A DNA stretch of 64,000 nucleotides from Phoronis australis (Eukaryota; Phoronida; Phoronidae). Location of the stretch: the NCBI GenBank assembly GCA_002633005.1, contig NMRA01000306.1, forward strand, positions 210,464 to 274,463. Reading direction: 5' to 3'. Shown here piece by piece: positions 27,501 to 42,500 of the stretch; within the stretch, counting starts at the first letter, position 1; every line of letters begins with the position of its first letter. Made by a program: the position numbers and the translations under genes. The notes beneath the pieces were generated by a model. It had not been told where the DNA came from. It saw only the letters and a program-made list of their open reading frames with translations, and did no database searches.

Positions 27501-30500
27501 AAAAAACGTGTTTGTGTTGACGTTTTCACTGGTTTTGCTAGGAGTGTTATTGATTTGGATCAAGCAGATACTTTATTTTCCTCCAAACCTTATTCGCTGT
27601 TCAGGTGAGGTTGACAGAATAATGTTCTAGTTTTGTTCATCCTTTGTCAATATGAAAACATAAGATCTAAATTTTGAACAGTTAGTCGCTGATCGGGACT
27701 ACTGAATAATACAACTTCACACGTGAACTAAACTGAACGTCTTACATATATCTAAATTATGATCTGGGAAAACGTTGTCAAACCAAATTACGGAAAATAT
27801 TTCGCAGCGTCACGATTATGGGCTTTTGTCGACGACAGTGCGCGTGTCTGTATCCACAGAAATGCATGCACAAGAGGACTCCTACCTACACTTACATGTA
27901 CGGTATAAGCGAAGCCAATAATTTTCTTTGTAAAAACTATTATTTTGTACATAATATACGCAAGATGTCCGGTGCAAACGTTTTTTAAATATCTGATATG
28001 TTTTTCTGATGCTTCATGTTTCAGGTACAGATGAATATGAGTACTGTCACGACATGCAGAGGAGAGACATTTTCGCTGACACACGTAAGTTGTTTGGATT
28101 CGGATTCACAGGGAACAACTCTATAGACTATTTTTAATTGCTCAATGTTTATTTATTCATTTATGTATTATTTATCATTTATTTATTAATGTAATATTTA
28201 CAATGAGGGTAGCCCCATCAGTTCACACTGCTTTCCATCACTATCACAAATGAAAGGTACTTTTATCTTTCTCGTTTGTTTTAAAGTACGATCAAAGGCA
28301 GATGAGTTTAATACTTGACATTTTTCAGAATTTTGTGACCTGTCGGTTGGCTCCCAGTTTCACGTCGTGTCTCTCGGAGGTCGATACATTGAAGGTCATA
28401 ATCTGAGTACTCAGCATAACGTCACCAGTGACACTGAATGCGCACGTTCGTGTATGGCAGATCCCGGATGTAAGTCTGCAGACTATTCAAAATCTTCATT
28501 GCGCTGCATGTTCAAGAGCTCAACGTGGAACGACACCAGTTTATTTTTCTTTGAAGAAGGTTCGATGAGTGACATGACCCACTTAGAGATGGGTTGTAGA
28601 ACAGGTAAGACATTTATCTTAGTCAGAAATGTTATTATCCACCTTGTACTTATGTTTGCCTTACGAACGTTGGCCATTTGCGCCGATAAATCTTCGTGTT
28701 TACAAAGTTGGAGCACAAGTGAACCGACTTGTTGACCAGAATGTGCTTGTTGAAGCCTTTTCTATACACTTCATGTGTTACTTACTACTTTCGCACACGG
28801 CAGTTGCGACCTTTACCTACACCCGGTAACTGTCGTATGCAATATGACTGAAGTTATTTTAAAAGCAACCATAAATAAAACTTTCTCTACACTCTCATAT
28901 TGTGGTATACAATTTGTTTATTACATAGTTGTGTGCGACAGTTGCACTGTGTTACTCTATTACCTTCAGCGTAAGTGTCTTATGAAACATATTGAGTAAT
29001 TTTTCTCATTAGCCAATATTCGAAACTGAAAAAAAAGTACCACCTAGACCAAAATCATACCGCTAGGAGCAAATGTCTCATACGGAAACATCCCAACCGC
29101 ATTTTTAGTCATGCCTGCGGAATAGAACGGGGAAATAAGGGTAAGTCAAGTGGAAAAGCACAAAATTATTCGATATGTAAATTTCTCCTCGTGCATCAAA
29201 AAGTAGGAAGACCCTACCAAAAACGGGGCAGTTGAAAAGTTTTCTTCTCTGTGCATACCAATTCTTTCGTGTTGATCACGTGACAATGTACATGTACGTC
29301 TCAATTATAAATGATGACTGATACATGTATGAATGCCTAGGCTTTTAAAAGTTGGCATTACTAATTAGATATTCGAGCCGTTGACAAAAACCATGTACTT
29401 ACCATGATCTCCCTTTTATCCGTTGCAGAAAAGTGCCCACCCGGGTGGCTGAGCGTTGACGGGTCCAGTTGCTATTCAGTTTCAACACAAAAGTTAACTA
29501 TGGCAGACGCGTCGAAGTATTGTGACCGCCGCAACAGTCACGTTGTATACGTAAAGGATAATGCAGAGAAAACCTTGCTAAACACGTGGACTTCTATGTA
29601 AGCCTCTCGATACCTTTCACACATCTTTTTGATAAAAATCCACCATTGAAGCATTATAAAAAACGAGCCAATTCTTACATTCGTTCACGTTACTTGATTA
29701 ATATCTCCGCTTTTCGTTTAAATAAACATTTTGTTATGAGTCAAAACAGCGAAATGAGCGCAACGGGCTTTGAGCTTAGAAATCGACAATTCTAACGTTA
29801 TACACGCTCCTCGTGGAATTAACCAATGCTTATTTATATTCTAAGTGCTTCTGGGGAGTTTGACGTGACTGTTGGGGACTTCTGGCTGCTGACGGGTCCT
29901 ACGTCTGACATCTACGAGTGGAAAATCGCTGTTGAAAACGTTTACAACTACACAAGTCTCAATTCGGAATGCTTCAAGTTGAATTGCAACGGCAAGGAAT
30001 GTGAATTCAGTGAAGAAAATTGTAACAATACACTGCATGTTGTGTGTGAAATGATCTCACCAGGTACGACATGTTGCGACACAACTCAAAGAAACTGAGA
30101 AAAACATATAAGTGACTGTTTGTGACCCTTAATGATAAAATGACGAAGTGAGCGTGTGTTTGTAAGCCCTCCGTATTTTATATCATTGTTGTTCAAAACT
30201 TTCAACTCCTCTTATTCTGATTTGCCCAACACGCAGTATTTTATATCTTGAGTCACTTACGATTTAGAAGAGGAAGATGGCTTTCTTACGAGTTTGAGTG
30301 TTGAGATCTCGCAAAATAACGAAGATTTCAGTAGTGACTAGAAATCCATTAATTAAAGTAATCTCGAATACGGTTGCAACCACATGCAAGCGTACACCAT
30401 CAAAAATCACAATCTGTAAAGTGGTTGGCCCGTGAGCCAAGAATTTAAAATTAGGGGTAGGGTGAGAACTTTATGTAAGAGCATAATGTTCGTTCCATAA

Positions 30501-33500
30501 GCCTTGGGATTTCATGTCAAATGTTTTGGACGTGGTTCGTTTTAACGGAACGTATTTCGTAATTCCAAAATGTCTGATGACGCGACGTTTTTCCGCGTGG
30601 TAATCCATTCTCCCATATTCTTTGCACATCGCATTTGCTGAGTATTGCTTTATGAATATTGGTTTTGTCCTTTTTGCACAGTTGATGGATACGGCGAGGT
30701 TTTAAGTTTACAAGACCTACCAAATAGCGCCTTCTCTGCAAGTCGAATATACCATTCAAATTACGCATCCCACTATCTGAAGTTTAACAGCGGACGATCC
30801 TGGTTCCCACCTAACGCTGTTGACCCGGATGATTACGTTCAAGTGGATCTAGGTTCACCGTACATTGTCTCAAGGACAAGAAGCTGGGTAAATTGTCTCG
30901 GTACTTTGTATGGGTACTCAACTGGTCAAATCTACATTCCCCAAAGAATGATCTCTATGGAGGCCAGATTGCCATCAGTGACACTCTAGCATTCAGCTCA
31001 ACATAATTTTATCCACCTCATTATGGTTGTACTTGGGGAGCAATATTTCCGATATGCAGAATTGATAAAAAACACGACACTTTTCGTTATTGACGGTCTT
31101 TATTCCGTTTCGTTCATATGTACGGAATAAAACTTTACTCTCAACGGAACATAGATGAAGTAACTGAACTGGCGACATACATGTAATTAAAAGGTACACG
31201 ATATTTCGAAACATACTTGCTTCATTCTCAAGTGGATATAAAATGACGCAGTAATGCCACCGTAGAGTATAAACTGGAGACATACACAGTGGCACCCCCT
31301 TCATTTGTCATTCTTTGCAGTATTTCACACCTGCCGTGTCCTACTGTGTATGTCTGCAGCTTAAGGTGACATTACTGGGTCATTTTATATCCACTTGAGA
31401 ATGAAAAAAGAATGTTTCGAAAGGTCGTGTACCTTTTAATTATGTCGCTATGTCAGTTACTTCATCCATTTTCCGTTGAGAGCAGAGATTTATTCCGAAC
31501 ACATGAACAAAACGGAATAAAGACTCTCAAAAGTGTCGTGTGTTTAATCAATTCACCTCACTATAAAGAATGTCAGGATTAGTATAACGTCCGTGCTACA
31601 ATAGAGAACATTGATGTCCCTTTTTTAGAACGCTCCTTTGCAGTTTGACCTATTCTCCTAATTGTCATGCGGGCCACGGTGCCACTATGCATCGTTGGAT
31701 CTCTACAAGGATAGTATGGATGTTTAAGTTTAGAGATCGTTGGTAACCTACAAGATGGTTTCCGTAAAAAAACTGTCTGTCATCTATTAACAGTCCTGCA
31801 GAGGTCTAATGCTGTACACAGGCTCAACTGCCCTTGTTGTCAGTTTTCTAAAAGTGACAATAGTGCCCTCTGTTTTCAATGCATCGTAATGGGGTATGTA
31901 ATGCATGAAACTATAATCCTACCATTCTTCATAGTGATGAGAAAAAGTTTAGATTGACCGTCGATCAGAGAGTAATTGTTGAGGTGAATGCTAGGGCGTC
32001 GCAGAACTATATGAGATTGTCACGCGCCCGCAAACACTTTCTTGCTGTAGACGCATTCTACTCCACAGGTACCTATGATCACTAATTGCCCCAAGCAACT
32101 CAGTTTGTACAGCAGCTGTGCAAAGTGCCGTTTACACTACAAAAGTTGACACGGATCAGCTGACACGGAACAAGTTGTTCCAGCGCAAACATGTGTAAAC
32201 AGGACTGACACGGAGCAAATTGACACGGCGGTGAACTTTTGCCACCCCGGCGTTTTTGAGGTAGAGCAATTTGCGCTCGATCATCTTGCTCCGTGTCAAT
32301 TATGAGTCTAAACGCGAAACTCAGGGGCTAGGGGTAAAGAATCATCTCTACTGTGCTTGTGTAATGACCTAAATACTGGTTCTCTGTCTCTTAACTCCCG
32401 TCATTTGTAAACCTGTGCATGTGTGATCCACTCTCCAGCCTACAATTTCTGTCTTGCCACAGTTAGTGAGTTATGTGTGTAAACGGCCGATTGACACCGA
32501 TCAATGTACTCCGGGTCAGCTGCGCCGGGCCAAAAGTTGATGTTTAAATGAGACTTTGCTGATAGTTCTGCAAACGTGGGATCACTAATGCTTACCAATC
32601 GTTTAGTTCAGGCTCAGATATATAAAACAAAGGTTCAGGTTAACATTTACTTCCCGATGAGAGGACATTATAGCTGTGGGAAGCAACGAAAGAAAGTCCT
32701 TTGACTGATTCATTTGAAAGTGCAATGCCTGTATGTATTGTAGAATCAATTATTGTGCTGGACGTCCCTTTCGGTCGTGATAAACTTTCTTTCATTCTAG
32801 GGCCGCACATCTCACAACGAATACGTTAAGTCAATGGAGATCTACCTTTCATTGGATGGCGTCACATTCACGTGCGTCAAAGACGAGGTTACACGTCTCT
32901 GCACTAAGGTTTGTGTTTGTCTGTGGAACACTTTACGATATCAAGTAGTACATATATTGTAAAAGTAGAAGGATAATGAATTCTGAAGATGCGCTAGCTT
33001 TGTCACTACTAGTCTGCCGTGATCGCTTTTTATGTCGAATTTTTAAGAGATACATTCATAACAAAGCGACCTGTAGAGTGACCAAAATCAAACCTTCGGA
33101 CTCCAAAAAGCTATTCGGATTTTGTGATTACGTACTTCGAGTTACAAACTTACAAAAATGTCAATGAAAACAGTACTCATAACCGTAAATTTGTTATTAA
33201 ACGAAAAGTGAACGTAAATTGAGAATTCCTAACAGCGTTTCAGAGATCGATGAATACATGTAAGTAATGACATTGAAAGGTTTCAATAGAACTTATCGAA
33301 CCGTTTTTGTTCCTAAGTCCAAACAAAGGCGAAAGTCTCACAAGGTTTTCGTTATACCATCATTTTACTACTCAGCACAAGTCACTCATTCGCTTACTTT
33401 GTTATTTAAGTCATCTGTCACCCTGCGTCTTGAAGCACATTGCTACATACTACTAATTGTCATCCTCCTTTAGTTTGATGGAAACAGCGTCTATAACCAA

Positions 33501-36500
33501 GGTGTAGATCAAGTATTCCGCAGGCGAACTCGGTTCATCAGAGTGCGACCTCTCGCTTATCAAGTCAGGAAAGCACTCCGACTGGAAGTTTATATAATCA
33601 AAGATGGTGAGCTAGAACAAAGGTCTAAGGCTTTAATATTGTTGTAGCCTGCAAATTCCTGATTACATCTTACATCTCCTTTCTTCGTAAACAACTTGCA
33701 AGTACATATTTATTAGCTTTTATCACATATTACTAGGCATTAACCTTGTGGCGATACTTTTGTACATGATTGAAATCAGACATGAAACTGATTAACTGCG
33801 AGTCGCTCTTCGTCATAAGCGTGTTCCAGTCAACCGTAAAGTTGTGTCTTGTTCTAAGCAACAGACGGGGGGAAACTGGTGAGCGATCATACGTAAATTT
33901 TCCTGGCTATCTACTATTTAAACTACACCACCAGTTTTCTGTGTCTCGGTTGACAGCGTTGTTTCTAGAACCATTCACCTAAATTTTTTGAGTTGTTTTG
34001 TGTCAAAGTTTATGAAACTTTAATTTGCACAAATGATGTTCTTCCACATCAAATGTTGAAAACATTGAATTGTGCTAGAATCCCCTCTACCCCAGACCCC
34101 ACAACCCCCTCGACGCACGACCCCATCGACCCACAATCCCCACGACCCACGACCACAACCCCTTCAACCCATGACTTGTGACAATAGTGGTGTAAGATCA
34201 TGGTCTTAAATAGCGAATTGTGAGCGTGCTATCGTTGTCACGAAGTTCCAGGAAGGGATACCAATGGCCCTGTTCTACTAAACTTAAGGTACGTTAATGT
34301 GAATACACAAAATTTTACATTTTTTTGGTTTCTGTTGTATGCACGTTTACAATATACTGCATATACCGCTGAGATACTTTTTAGTTAACAGTTTGCTTTT
34401 CAAGCTATATTTACTGATGTAATTACATGTTTGTCGCTTTCTCACACAATCTCAAAAAAGTTTGAATCTGCCGTTCACTGAAGAGCAGACGAAACGGGCT
34501 CCGGGGAACGACATTTGTAACGTTGGTAGGTCTTTGATTTTATTCGGTCGCGTTGTATTTTTCTGTTTTTGGCTTTCAAAATTGACGAATCCACTCTCTT
34601 AATTGCAAAAAAATAAATAAAAATGGCAAAAGCCAGCCGACCTCACGGCCAGTCTCATTGGTCCTACAAGTCAGCGCTTGTTCTATGTTCAGATCGATTC
34701 GAACTTGTGTCGTGGGCCGTGTGTCGTGGGTCGTGGCTCATGGTCGTCGTGGGTCGAGGGGTCGTGGGTGTCATCTTGAAGGTGGCCGAGGGTTTTTTTA
34801 GAGCAATCCAAAAACATTCAATCCCAGGGAGGATTAGAAGCAAACGGGAAACGTCCACTTTCCTTTTAAGTAGTATGATTCTAACAGAAATGGCTGATAA
34901 TCAATTTCAAAATACGGAATTTTCTGAAATACCACATAGCCTACACTTAAATTACATTTTTGTGTATTCTATTCCAGTTGTGGCTTGTCCTGTCAACTCA
35001 TGGACCATTAACAACGATGTCTGTTACTACCATGACAAGTTTTCGAGAACTTGGAACGGAGCTAATACTAACTGCCTGTCGCTTGGAGGATCTTTAGCAT
35101 ACATTCATAATGACCAAGCACACAACTTTGTAAAAAGTTTTGTGTCTTCAATGTACGTGGTAACATGCAATTATCAAAACTCAGCTGTGATAAAAGCTTT
35201 GGTGCATAATTGATTATAGCTTTAGCTTCAGATCATTTGAATGAAAATCTTCATTTGTTTAACTGATGCCGTTTGAAAACTAAGCATACGTTATACCTTG
35301 TTAAGTTTTTATTTCGAAACACACGTGGTTCTAAATCCGATTTTACAGCAGTTATAACTAATTTGAATTATGCTCTAGGCAATCTCGTCCAGTCTCTCTG
35401 CCTTTCACAATATTTTATTGAAGAATCTGATGACCAAGTCAGGCTCTCATGAGTTTCGCTCAGATGTTTCTTCATCCATCTAAGTGGCTTGAGCGCTTCT
35501 GATGCACTGCAAAACATCAGAGTGCCTGAGCCCTTTTTACTATCTCAAATTCCAACTTCGTCACCATCCATGTGCCACCCATTCCTCCCGCCCTAGTTCT
35601 CAGGTATCCCGCAGTCTCTCGCGCACCACCCCAAATGCTGCACACCATTAAGGTCACCCGCCACCAGGCCCTCGGCTTTAGCTGCCTTAATAAACAATCT
35701 TGTGCATTTAAGCTTCGAATACTTTTGGATGGGCATCAGTGATACGAGCACCGAAGGCACATGGGAGACCGTCGAGGGAAGCGCATTGTCCTATACAAAA
35801 TGGTCGAACAACCCCGCTCAGCCAAATGGTGGCACGACAGAGAACTGCGGTGCTCCGGATGCAAGTCGATCCCACTTGTGGTACGACAGAGACTGCGATC
35901 AAACCTACACTAGCCTTTGTCAGTACCCTAAGCCGGTAAGATCATACATGAACATGTCGAAGCACGTACATTCTTGCATTTGACAAGGCTCAACACATGA
36001 AAATAGAATTTATTGCTGCGTATACCCATGTTGAGAATTATGTTTTCCAGTTTTGACCAGGACTTACTTGCTTATATTCTTAAAATTTCAAAATTCGACT
36101 TTTAACTTTTGTTCAATTTAAGCAGCTTCACTATACATGTTTCAGATTTCTTTGGAGGTATCGTAGCTCTAACGGGAAAACGTCAAACCTATAAGAAGCT
36201 GTTGACTATTAGTGACGAATTTTCTGGATATCAAAAATCGAAACCGCGAACGATTTACCAAAGCAATTGCTGATAACAAGACGTCATTTAGTCTTTTTGG
36301 AAACAGCCTATTTCAACTCATCCAAAAGCTATTGCAACTCGTTAAATTTAGGAATGTTAGTGGCCTTTGAACCTGACCAGTGATGATCACTTGTTCCTTC
36401 TTTTTTCTTTGTAGAGCTCTGTGGGGCTACAAACAGGTAAGTATATCAAATATCCTCGCACATCCTTTATAGAAATACTTTTACTACGCATTATGAAAGG

Positions 36501-39500
36501 GACGCCTTGAACAATTAAAGAGTGCATCTTACAGCTTAAACTTGAAATACCCGACTCAGTGGTCCTTAGAAGGTGTTCAATTGTCTTTCATTTACGTGTT
36601 TATAAATCTCCAAAGTGGTGTATGATCGTTTACCTAAAGCTAATTAGGAAATCTATTGCTAAGCAATACTAGTAAGTTGAGTACATACACCTTGTTGTTT
36701 CACAAGTGATCACCCCAAAATATAGAATTCTAGGCACGTTCCTACAATTTTCCGTGCCGGCCAAAATCAACACTCCACAATTGGGTCCGGTTAAAAGTTT
36801 GCAACGCAACAGTTGTTGACTCTTAATGTATTACATCACCAGTTCGTGGACTACAGGAAGATGCAACTACTCTGTTTGGCATACATATATAATGGGCAAC
36901 GCGACTGTCGTTCATGAAGGAAGATTTCTCTCGTTTACATCTGTGAAGTAAAAGGAATTCGTCAGCATAAGATCGTTGGAGTCCTACGAGATTCTGCGAA
37001 AAGCATCTTTCTTTCGTTATCGTCACCTATTGAATTTCTAGTTCTCTGTTACAACCACATTTACCCATTTCAGCCGTTCTTGAAAGCAAAGCTATCAGCC
37101 TGTCTGACCTACCGGATGACGCTTTCACTGCGACCAGACAATACAATGGCCATATGACTCCTAAACATGCCAAGTTCTCCCAACACAATGCGTGGTGTGT
37201 TGATGTAAATCAGCCAGACGACTACCTTCAAGTAGATTTGGGTTATACGTGGATCATTGAAAAAACAGCCACAAAGGTAAACCAGTTTCTTAGCAGAGGT
37301 CACCATGGATTATTTTCCAATCACGTTCATAATAAATAGACTGCCGTGCGCAGTTTTGTAAAGAAAGCGTTACGTTTATCACGCAAATCAACACATATTT
37401 CGCAATGACTTCTTCTCAATAAAAATAAATGTAAACACCTCAACAAAAGTTTGGAAATTTGTGTCCACTCGTCTGTGCTTTCAGTAAGTTTGGTTTATTT
37501 AAATCATGTTGCATAACAACAATTCCACATTTTGTCAATAAAATTTTGATATGCTCAGTAACTTTGCTGCGAAAGAGGGCTTGGTCTCAAAGTGAATGTT
37601 GCAAATTTCGCTGTTTTTGCCAATCAGTGTCACCCCCTGTAATATGCTGGTGATAAACAACGGGAGTTAACAACAAATGTGCGAGAAACGGAATGATAAC
37701 ATTGAACTCTTGCTGTTAGCAGGCTCAATATGAATCATGATTAGTCAAATTGTATTTGGAGTGCCCAGTTTGGAGCTTTCTTCAAATGTGAAATTCTGGT
37801 GTTCTGGCTCCAAGTATGCTGCGTTTGTCTATAATAGAAAAGACCCGAGCTATTGGACAAATTGATGTTGGTGTTTCCCAGAATGCGGTAACACATCATT
37901 CGAGTCCTAGTGACATCTCCAAACTGAAGCACAAATTCCAACAAACAACTGTAGTGACTGCGAATGGTTTGCCAGCCCGATGCAGAGAAGACTATAAATG
38001 TTGTCTATCAGTCAAACTATCACCATTGTATATACGTCAGTGTTCTATAAATGAAGTGTTCATGTGTTGCCACATATTATCATAAGTTTTTACTACCATG
38101 GAACCAGCACTGTTACTGCTATTGGAAAAGCTTAATACTCAAACTTGAATACAAATTTCTCGAATTACCTGGAATGTGTTAGGACACGACTGGCTAATAA
38201 CACATGGCGAATCACAAAGTAGTACGAAGTAAAAACCCATACGCCTTACATTTTATCGTCTGCAAAACATTTATACCAACAACCAAACAATGCCGAAATT
38301 CCGTGAAGGAGACAAGGATATGATTGACAAATCAGGTGCTGCAACTCTAATAAGTGTATACGGTACAGGGCAAGAAAATACATGGGACAGATTTTTATTT
38401 ATAACATTCATGACAGTGGCGGATCTAGGATACCATAAGTGGGGAGCCAGCATGTCGCCTCGGGGAATTGGGCAAAGCGCTATTGTGTGTGCACAGACCC
38501 GAAACTTGTGGGGGCCCGGATTGTGGACCTCTTGTTCGGACAATCCATCGCTGGACTGAAAAAAAACGGCCGCCGCGGCCTGGGGTCTGAGCCCCCCCTC
38601 ATTCGCTACGGGTCCTAGTTGCTGAACTCAATATTTTCTCACGCATCACGCTGTTTCACTTTGCTTGCGGCAGCCAAAGGGGGGTGCTTGCCCCCCCCCC
38701 CCCCANCCCCCCCCCCCCTAAGTCCGCCTATGCATGAAGCCAGCTTAACAAAACTGGCTGAAAGTGAAAAATGTCCAAATGTAACAACCGGCGGGTCAAG
38801 CCGGTTCTGCGACCCTCATCAACCCATTGGACACGCACATGTCAATTCAGTGCTCACTCGCGGGGAAGCCCTGCTGATTGTAATTTCTATAAACATTTGT
38901 TAAGTTTTAATATTACAATCTCGGCAAGTCTCGAGATTTTGGCGAAATTTCCAAGAGTTATTGCCCATGTCATAAACCTGAGACGAGTGTAGGGTCCTCT
39001 ATTTACATTTAGCTCTTATTAAATTTGGAGCATTCACTTTTGAGACAAAGCCCTCTTCATCGTAATACAGTGTACTATATCTGCATTTACCTGCATACTT
39101 GATGAAAAAATGTCTTGTCGTTTCATTAACGGATATTAAACCCTGTTTTGGCGAATTCAACCAATCCTCGATTTGTCACCTGCTAAAGCATCATTGAAGT
39201 GCCACTTAAGTAATAAAAGCAGGATTCAACTAAAACTCATTGTCTTTGTGTCACCTATTTGGGGGGTTAGGGTTCTTGGTCGGTGCTTTTTCCCTACAGT
39301 TGTTTAACTCACCTAAAGCGTAGGTCACGCTTTGCCGGTTTAGCCGGCTGTGCAAGGAGTTTTCAAAATTTGTTCCAAGCTTTTAAGGTTTGCCACAGGC
39401 TAAAGGGTATTATTTTGTTCCAGAGAACAGGATGAAAAAGTCGTTTTTATAATCTATTGATTGGCCAAAACCGGGTTCGGTATCCTTTTAAACTCCCGCT

Positions 39501-42500
39501 GGAACTACTTTTTAATTAGCCAGTATTTTTTTAGGGTTACCAAAATGCACATTACTGGGTCACCAAGATGTTGATCTTCACCTCTTTGAATGGAGTGAAC
39601 TTCACATGCGTGTCAGAATATGGCAACGATACGTGCAAGGAGGTGAGTGGTGGTTTGCCTATTGTTAAATGAACATGTTTAAAAGTTAACTGTTACTGAA
39701 ATCATACGCAACCCACTGACTTGCAGAGGAAAGCCTGGCTGCAGTGGTACGCTAACAGATACATGTAATCACTTCTGTTGTACGTATACTGCCATCGTTT
39801 ATCACCGATAACATGAATATTTTTTAAGTGTAGTCACTCAACTTTCTTATAATTACAACAACAAATAAAGTTTCCCTGTTGTATCTCCGATGAAGCCGAG
39901 GTCAGCATGGCGACACCAATGTGACACTCAAGTTCATTTCTGGCCATCCGATCTACACAATTCAGTGTTTTTCCAAAAGTAAGCCATACTGCAAGCGTAT
40001 GCTGTATATTCGCGTATTTTGTCCCATGAAATTACAATAAAGGCTGCACTCATATCCAGACTGAGGCACACACGCCTTGAGGAAAACTGGTAAAGCGGCT
40101 ATAAACCTGCCGAATCCACCATGAAAGTCAGTTGTTGACCGGAAAGCACCGTAACAGCGCTTTCCTACTGGAGGCGAAAGTTCGCTTTTAGCGAAGCTTT
40201 GGTAAGTGGGAAAGGTCAACAACTCCAGTGGTCAATCTGCAAGCGAAACTTCGCTGAAAATAGTAAGATTTAAAAGCGAAACTTCGGTACTGACCGAAAC
40301 TTTGCTGTAGTGGGAAAGGTCAGTGCAAAACTTTGGCGGAATTATTGGTAGAGGTCGCCGCAACAATATACATGCAAGACCAATCGAGACTCAATGAGAT
40401 ATCCCGCAAAACGTTTTTCGTTGTTTGTGAAGAGTCAAATTACTCTGGAATATTTTAGCTCGTCATTCTTATTTCTGTTTGCACGTAAATAAATAAAAAA
40501 AACTCTCACCCGATGAAGAATGACACTGATCATTTTCATAAACCGAGCACAGGTAAATGACGGGAGAACAAATATCAGTTAGCCTTGAACCCACCACTCA
40601 GTATTTGCTTGAGAGTACTAATGAGGTGCGCCGTCTGGTGTTTACTTCGATGATTGAATCGCCATTTAGCGATAGCCTCGATATCGCTGCCTGGTGGAAA
40701 AGGTAAGCGAAGTTTAGGCGAAGCTTCGGTGAACCGAATATCCCGTAATGGGAAAGCAGGATTGTGAGCTTAAGACAGTTTGTTATTGCTTGAGACCAAC
40801 GTCTACGAGTTTTGTGACGGTACGGTCTAAATCATAAGTTTTGTTTCTTCGACAGATCTCGGGTTTATTTCCTTTTCAAGTAAAACGAGCGAGCAGTTTT
40901 TCTGTTTGGGTGAAATGTGACTGAAACCTTATAAATAGGTAGAACTTGGCGTGTCTTCAATTCAACATTAACTATTAAACGATAAGAATAACGTGTTTTC
41001 TCTCTAAAAATACGCACGATTTAGGAAATAGACGCATCGTCCTAAACCATGGTTGTGAATGGAAACATTGCTTACGTTGCTAAATGTTATCATTTGATGC
41101 TTGATAAGTCTTCTATGTTGGTTTACATAGTCCTGTTTTAGTACATATTCTTTCATAATGTATATTGGTCACTTTCACCTGTGTTGTTTTCATTGTCGTT
41201 AATCTCTTTCACACCGGTGTTAAGTAAACATTTACTTACTTAATTTATTTATTTACTTACATGTACTTACTAACTTACTTACTTACTAATTTACTAGCTA
41301 ATATACTATAACTTATTTACTAATTTACTTACTTACTTGTCTCGTAGTTTGATGGAAACGTGAATTACAATGTACCAGTCGAGCAAGTATTTCCTACACG
41401 ACAACAAGCGCGCTACATCAGAGTACAACCTCTGGGCTGGTACAACAACTTGAAGTGTGTTAAGTTGGAAGTGTATGTTTTTACACATGGTGAGTTTCTT
41501 TAAAAGACTTGTCAGACACTGTAGTATGATGAAAGATAAGCGACTAAGTTGTTCGAAATTCGTTTGTTGTGAAGTTGAATTAACAGACCTATTCTGACCG
41601 ATAACTTATTTTTTATTGGATATACTGAATCCTGTTGTGACGATTTCAACCAATCCTCGCTCTGTTACCTGCTAATGCATCATTGGCGTCAGTCTTGTAA
41701 TTTAAAGCGGGAATCTATTAATAAGTCACACTGCCTATGTCAGAGATTGGAAATTATAGTCCTTGGTGGGTGGTCTTTTCCCACAGTTGCCGTGTAATTC
41801 GCTAAAAGCGTAGGTCACGCTTGCCCTTTTAGCAGACTTTGAAAGGAGTTTTCAAATTTTCCTTCACATTTTTGAGAGTTGTCGAGGGTTACATAGCGTT
41901 ATTTTATTTCAGACAACTGGATGTGGAATTCGTTTTTAATATCTGTTAGTAGACCAAAACCGGGTTTGGTGTCCTTTTAATGATAAGCTTTTGGCGTACT
42001 ACAAGCAATTTGATTAAAAAATCAATCACCAGAACTAGCCGGTGCAAAACCCAAAACCAACTAGTCACACGGAAATAAAACCCTTTACTGGTTGAAGGAA
42101 TTTTGTTTTGATGGCATTCGCGCGAGACCGTGTTTTCAGTAGTTTCAGTTCCTGTGTGTCGTGTAACTACTAACTCGATAAGCAAGCGACGGTAAATTGT
42201 TCTGTTAGGTGTCATAGTAGTGATATCATTCAACAGTTGTCTGTGTCCTGTGGGAGCATTTGAGATTTGACAAATTGCTTGATAGGCCTACCCGCCGAAA
42301 ACAACACATTCTAATTCATTGGTTTGCTGTGTGCACTACTAGACTTGCCAATACAGTGGACACTGCTTAACGTCATGCCCTCGGTTTCGGCGTAAGTTAT
42401 GATAATGAGCGGGATATTCTATTAAATGGGACATTCTTTTAAGCGGGTTCTGACTTGCCAGCGTTCATACTCGCTCTAATAAGCTGATCATGCAAAGCAG

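Noticed and set aside
34623-34977. N-terminal extension or alternative start for the inserted CTLD
   Set aside because: The upstream part of this ORF is low-complexity GGGTCG repeat, and a good phase-1 acceptor lies at 34976-34977; no signal peptide is visible.
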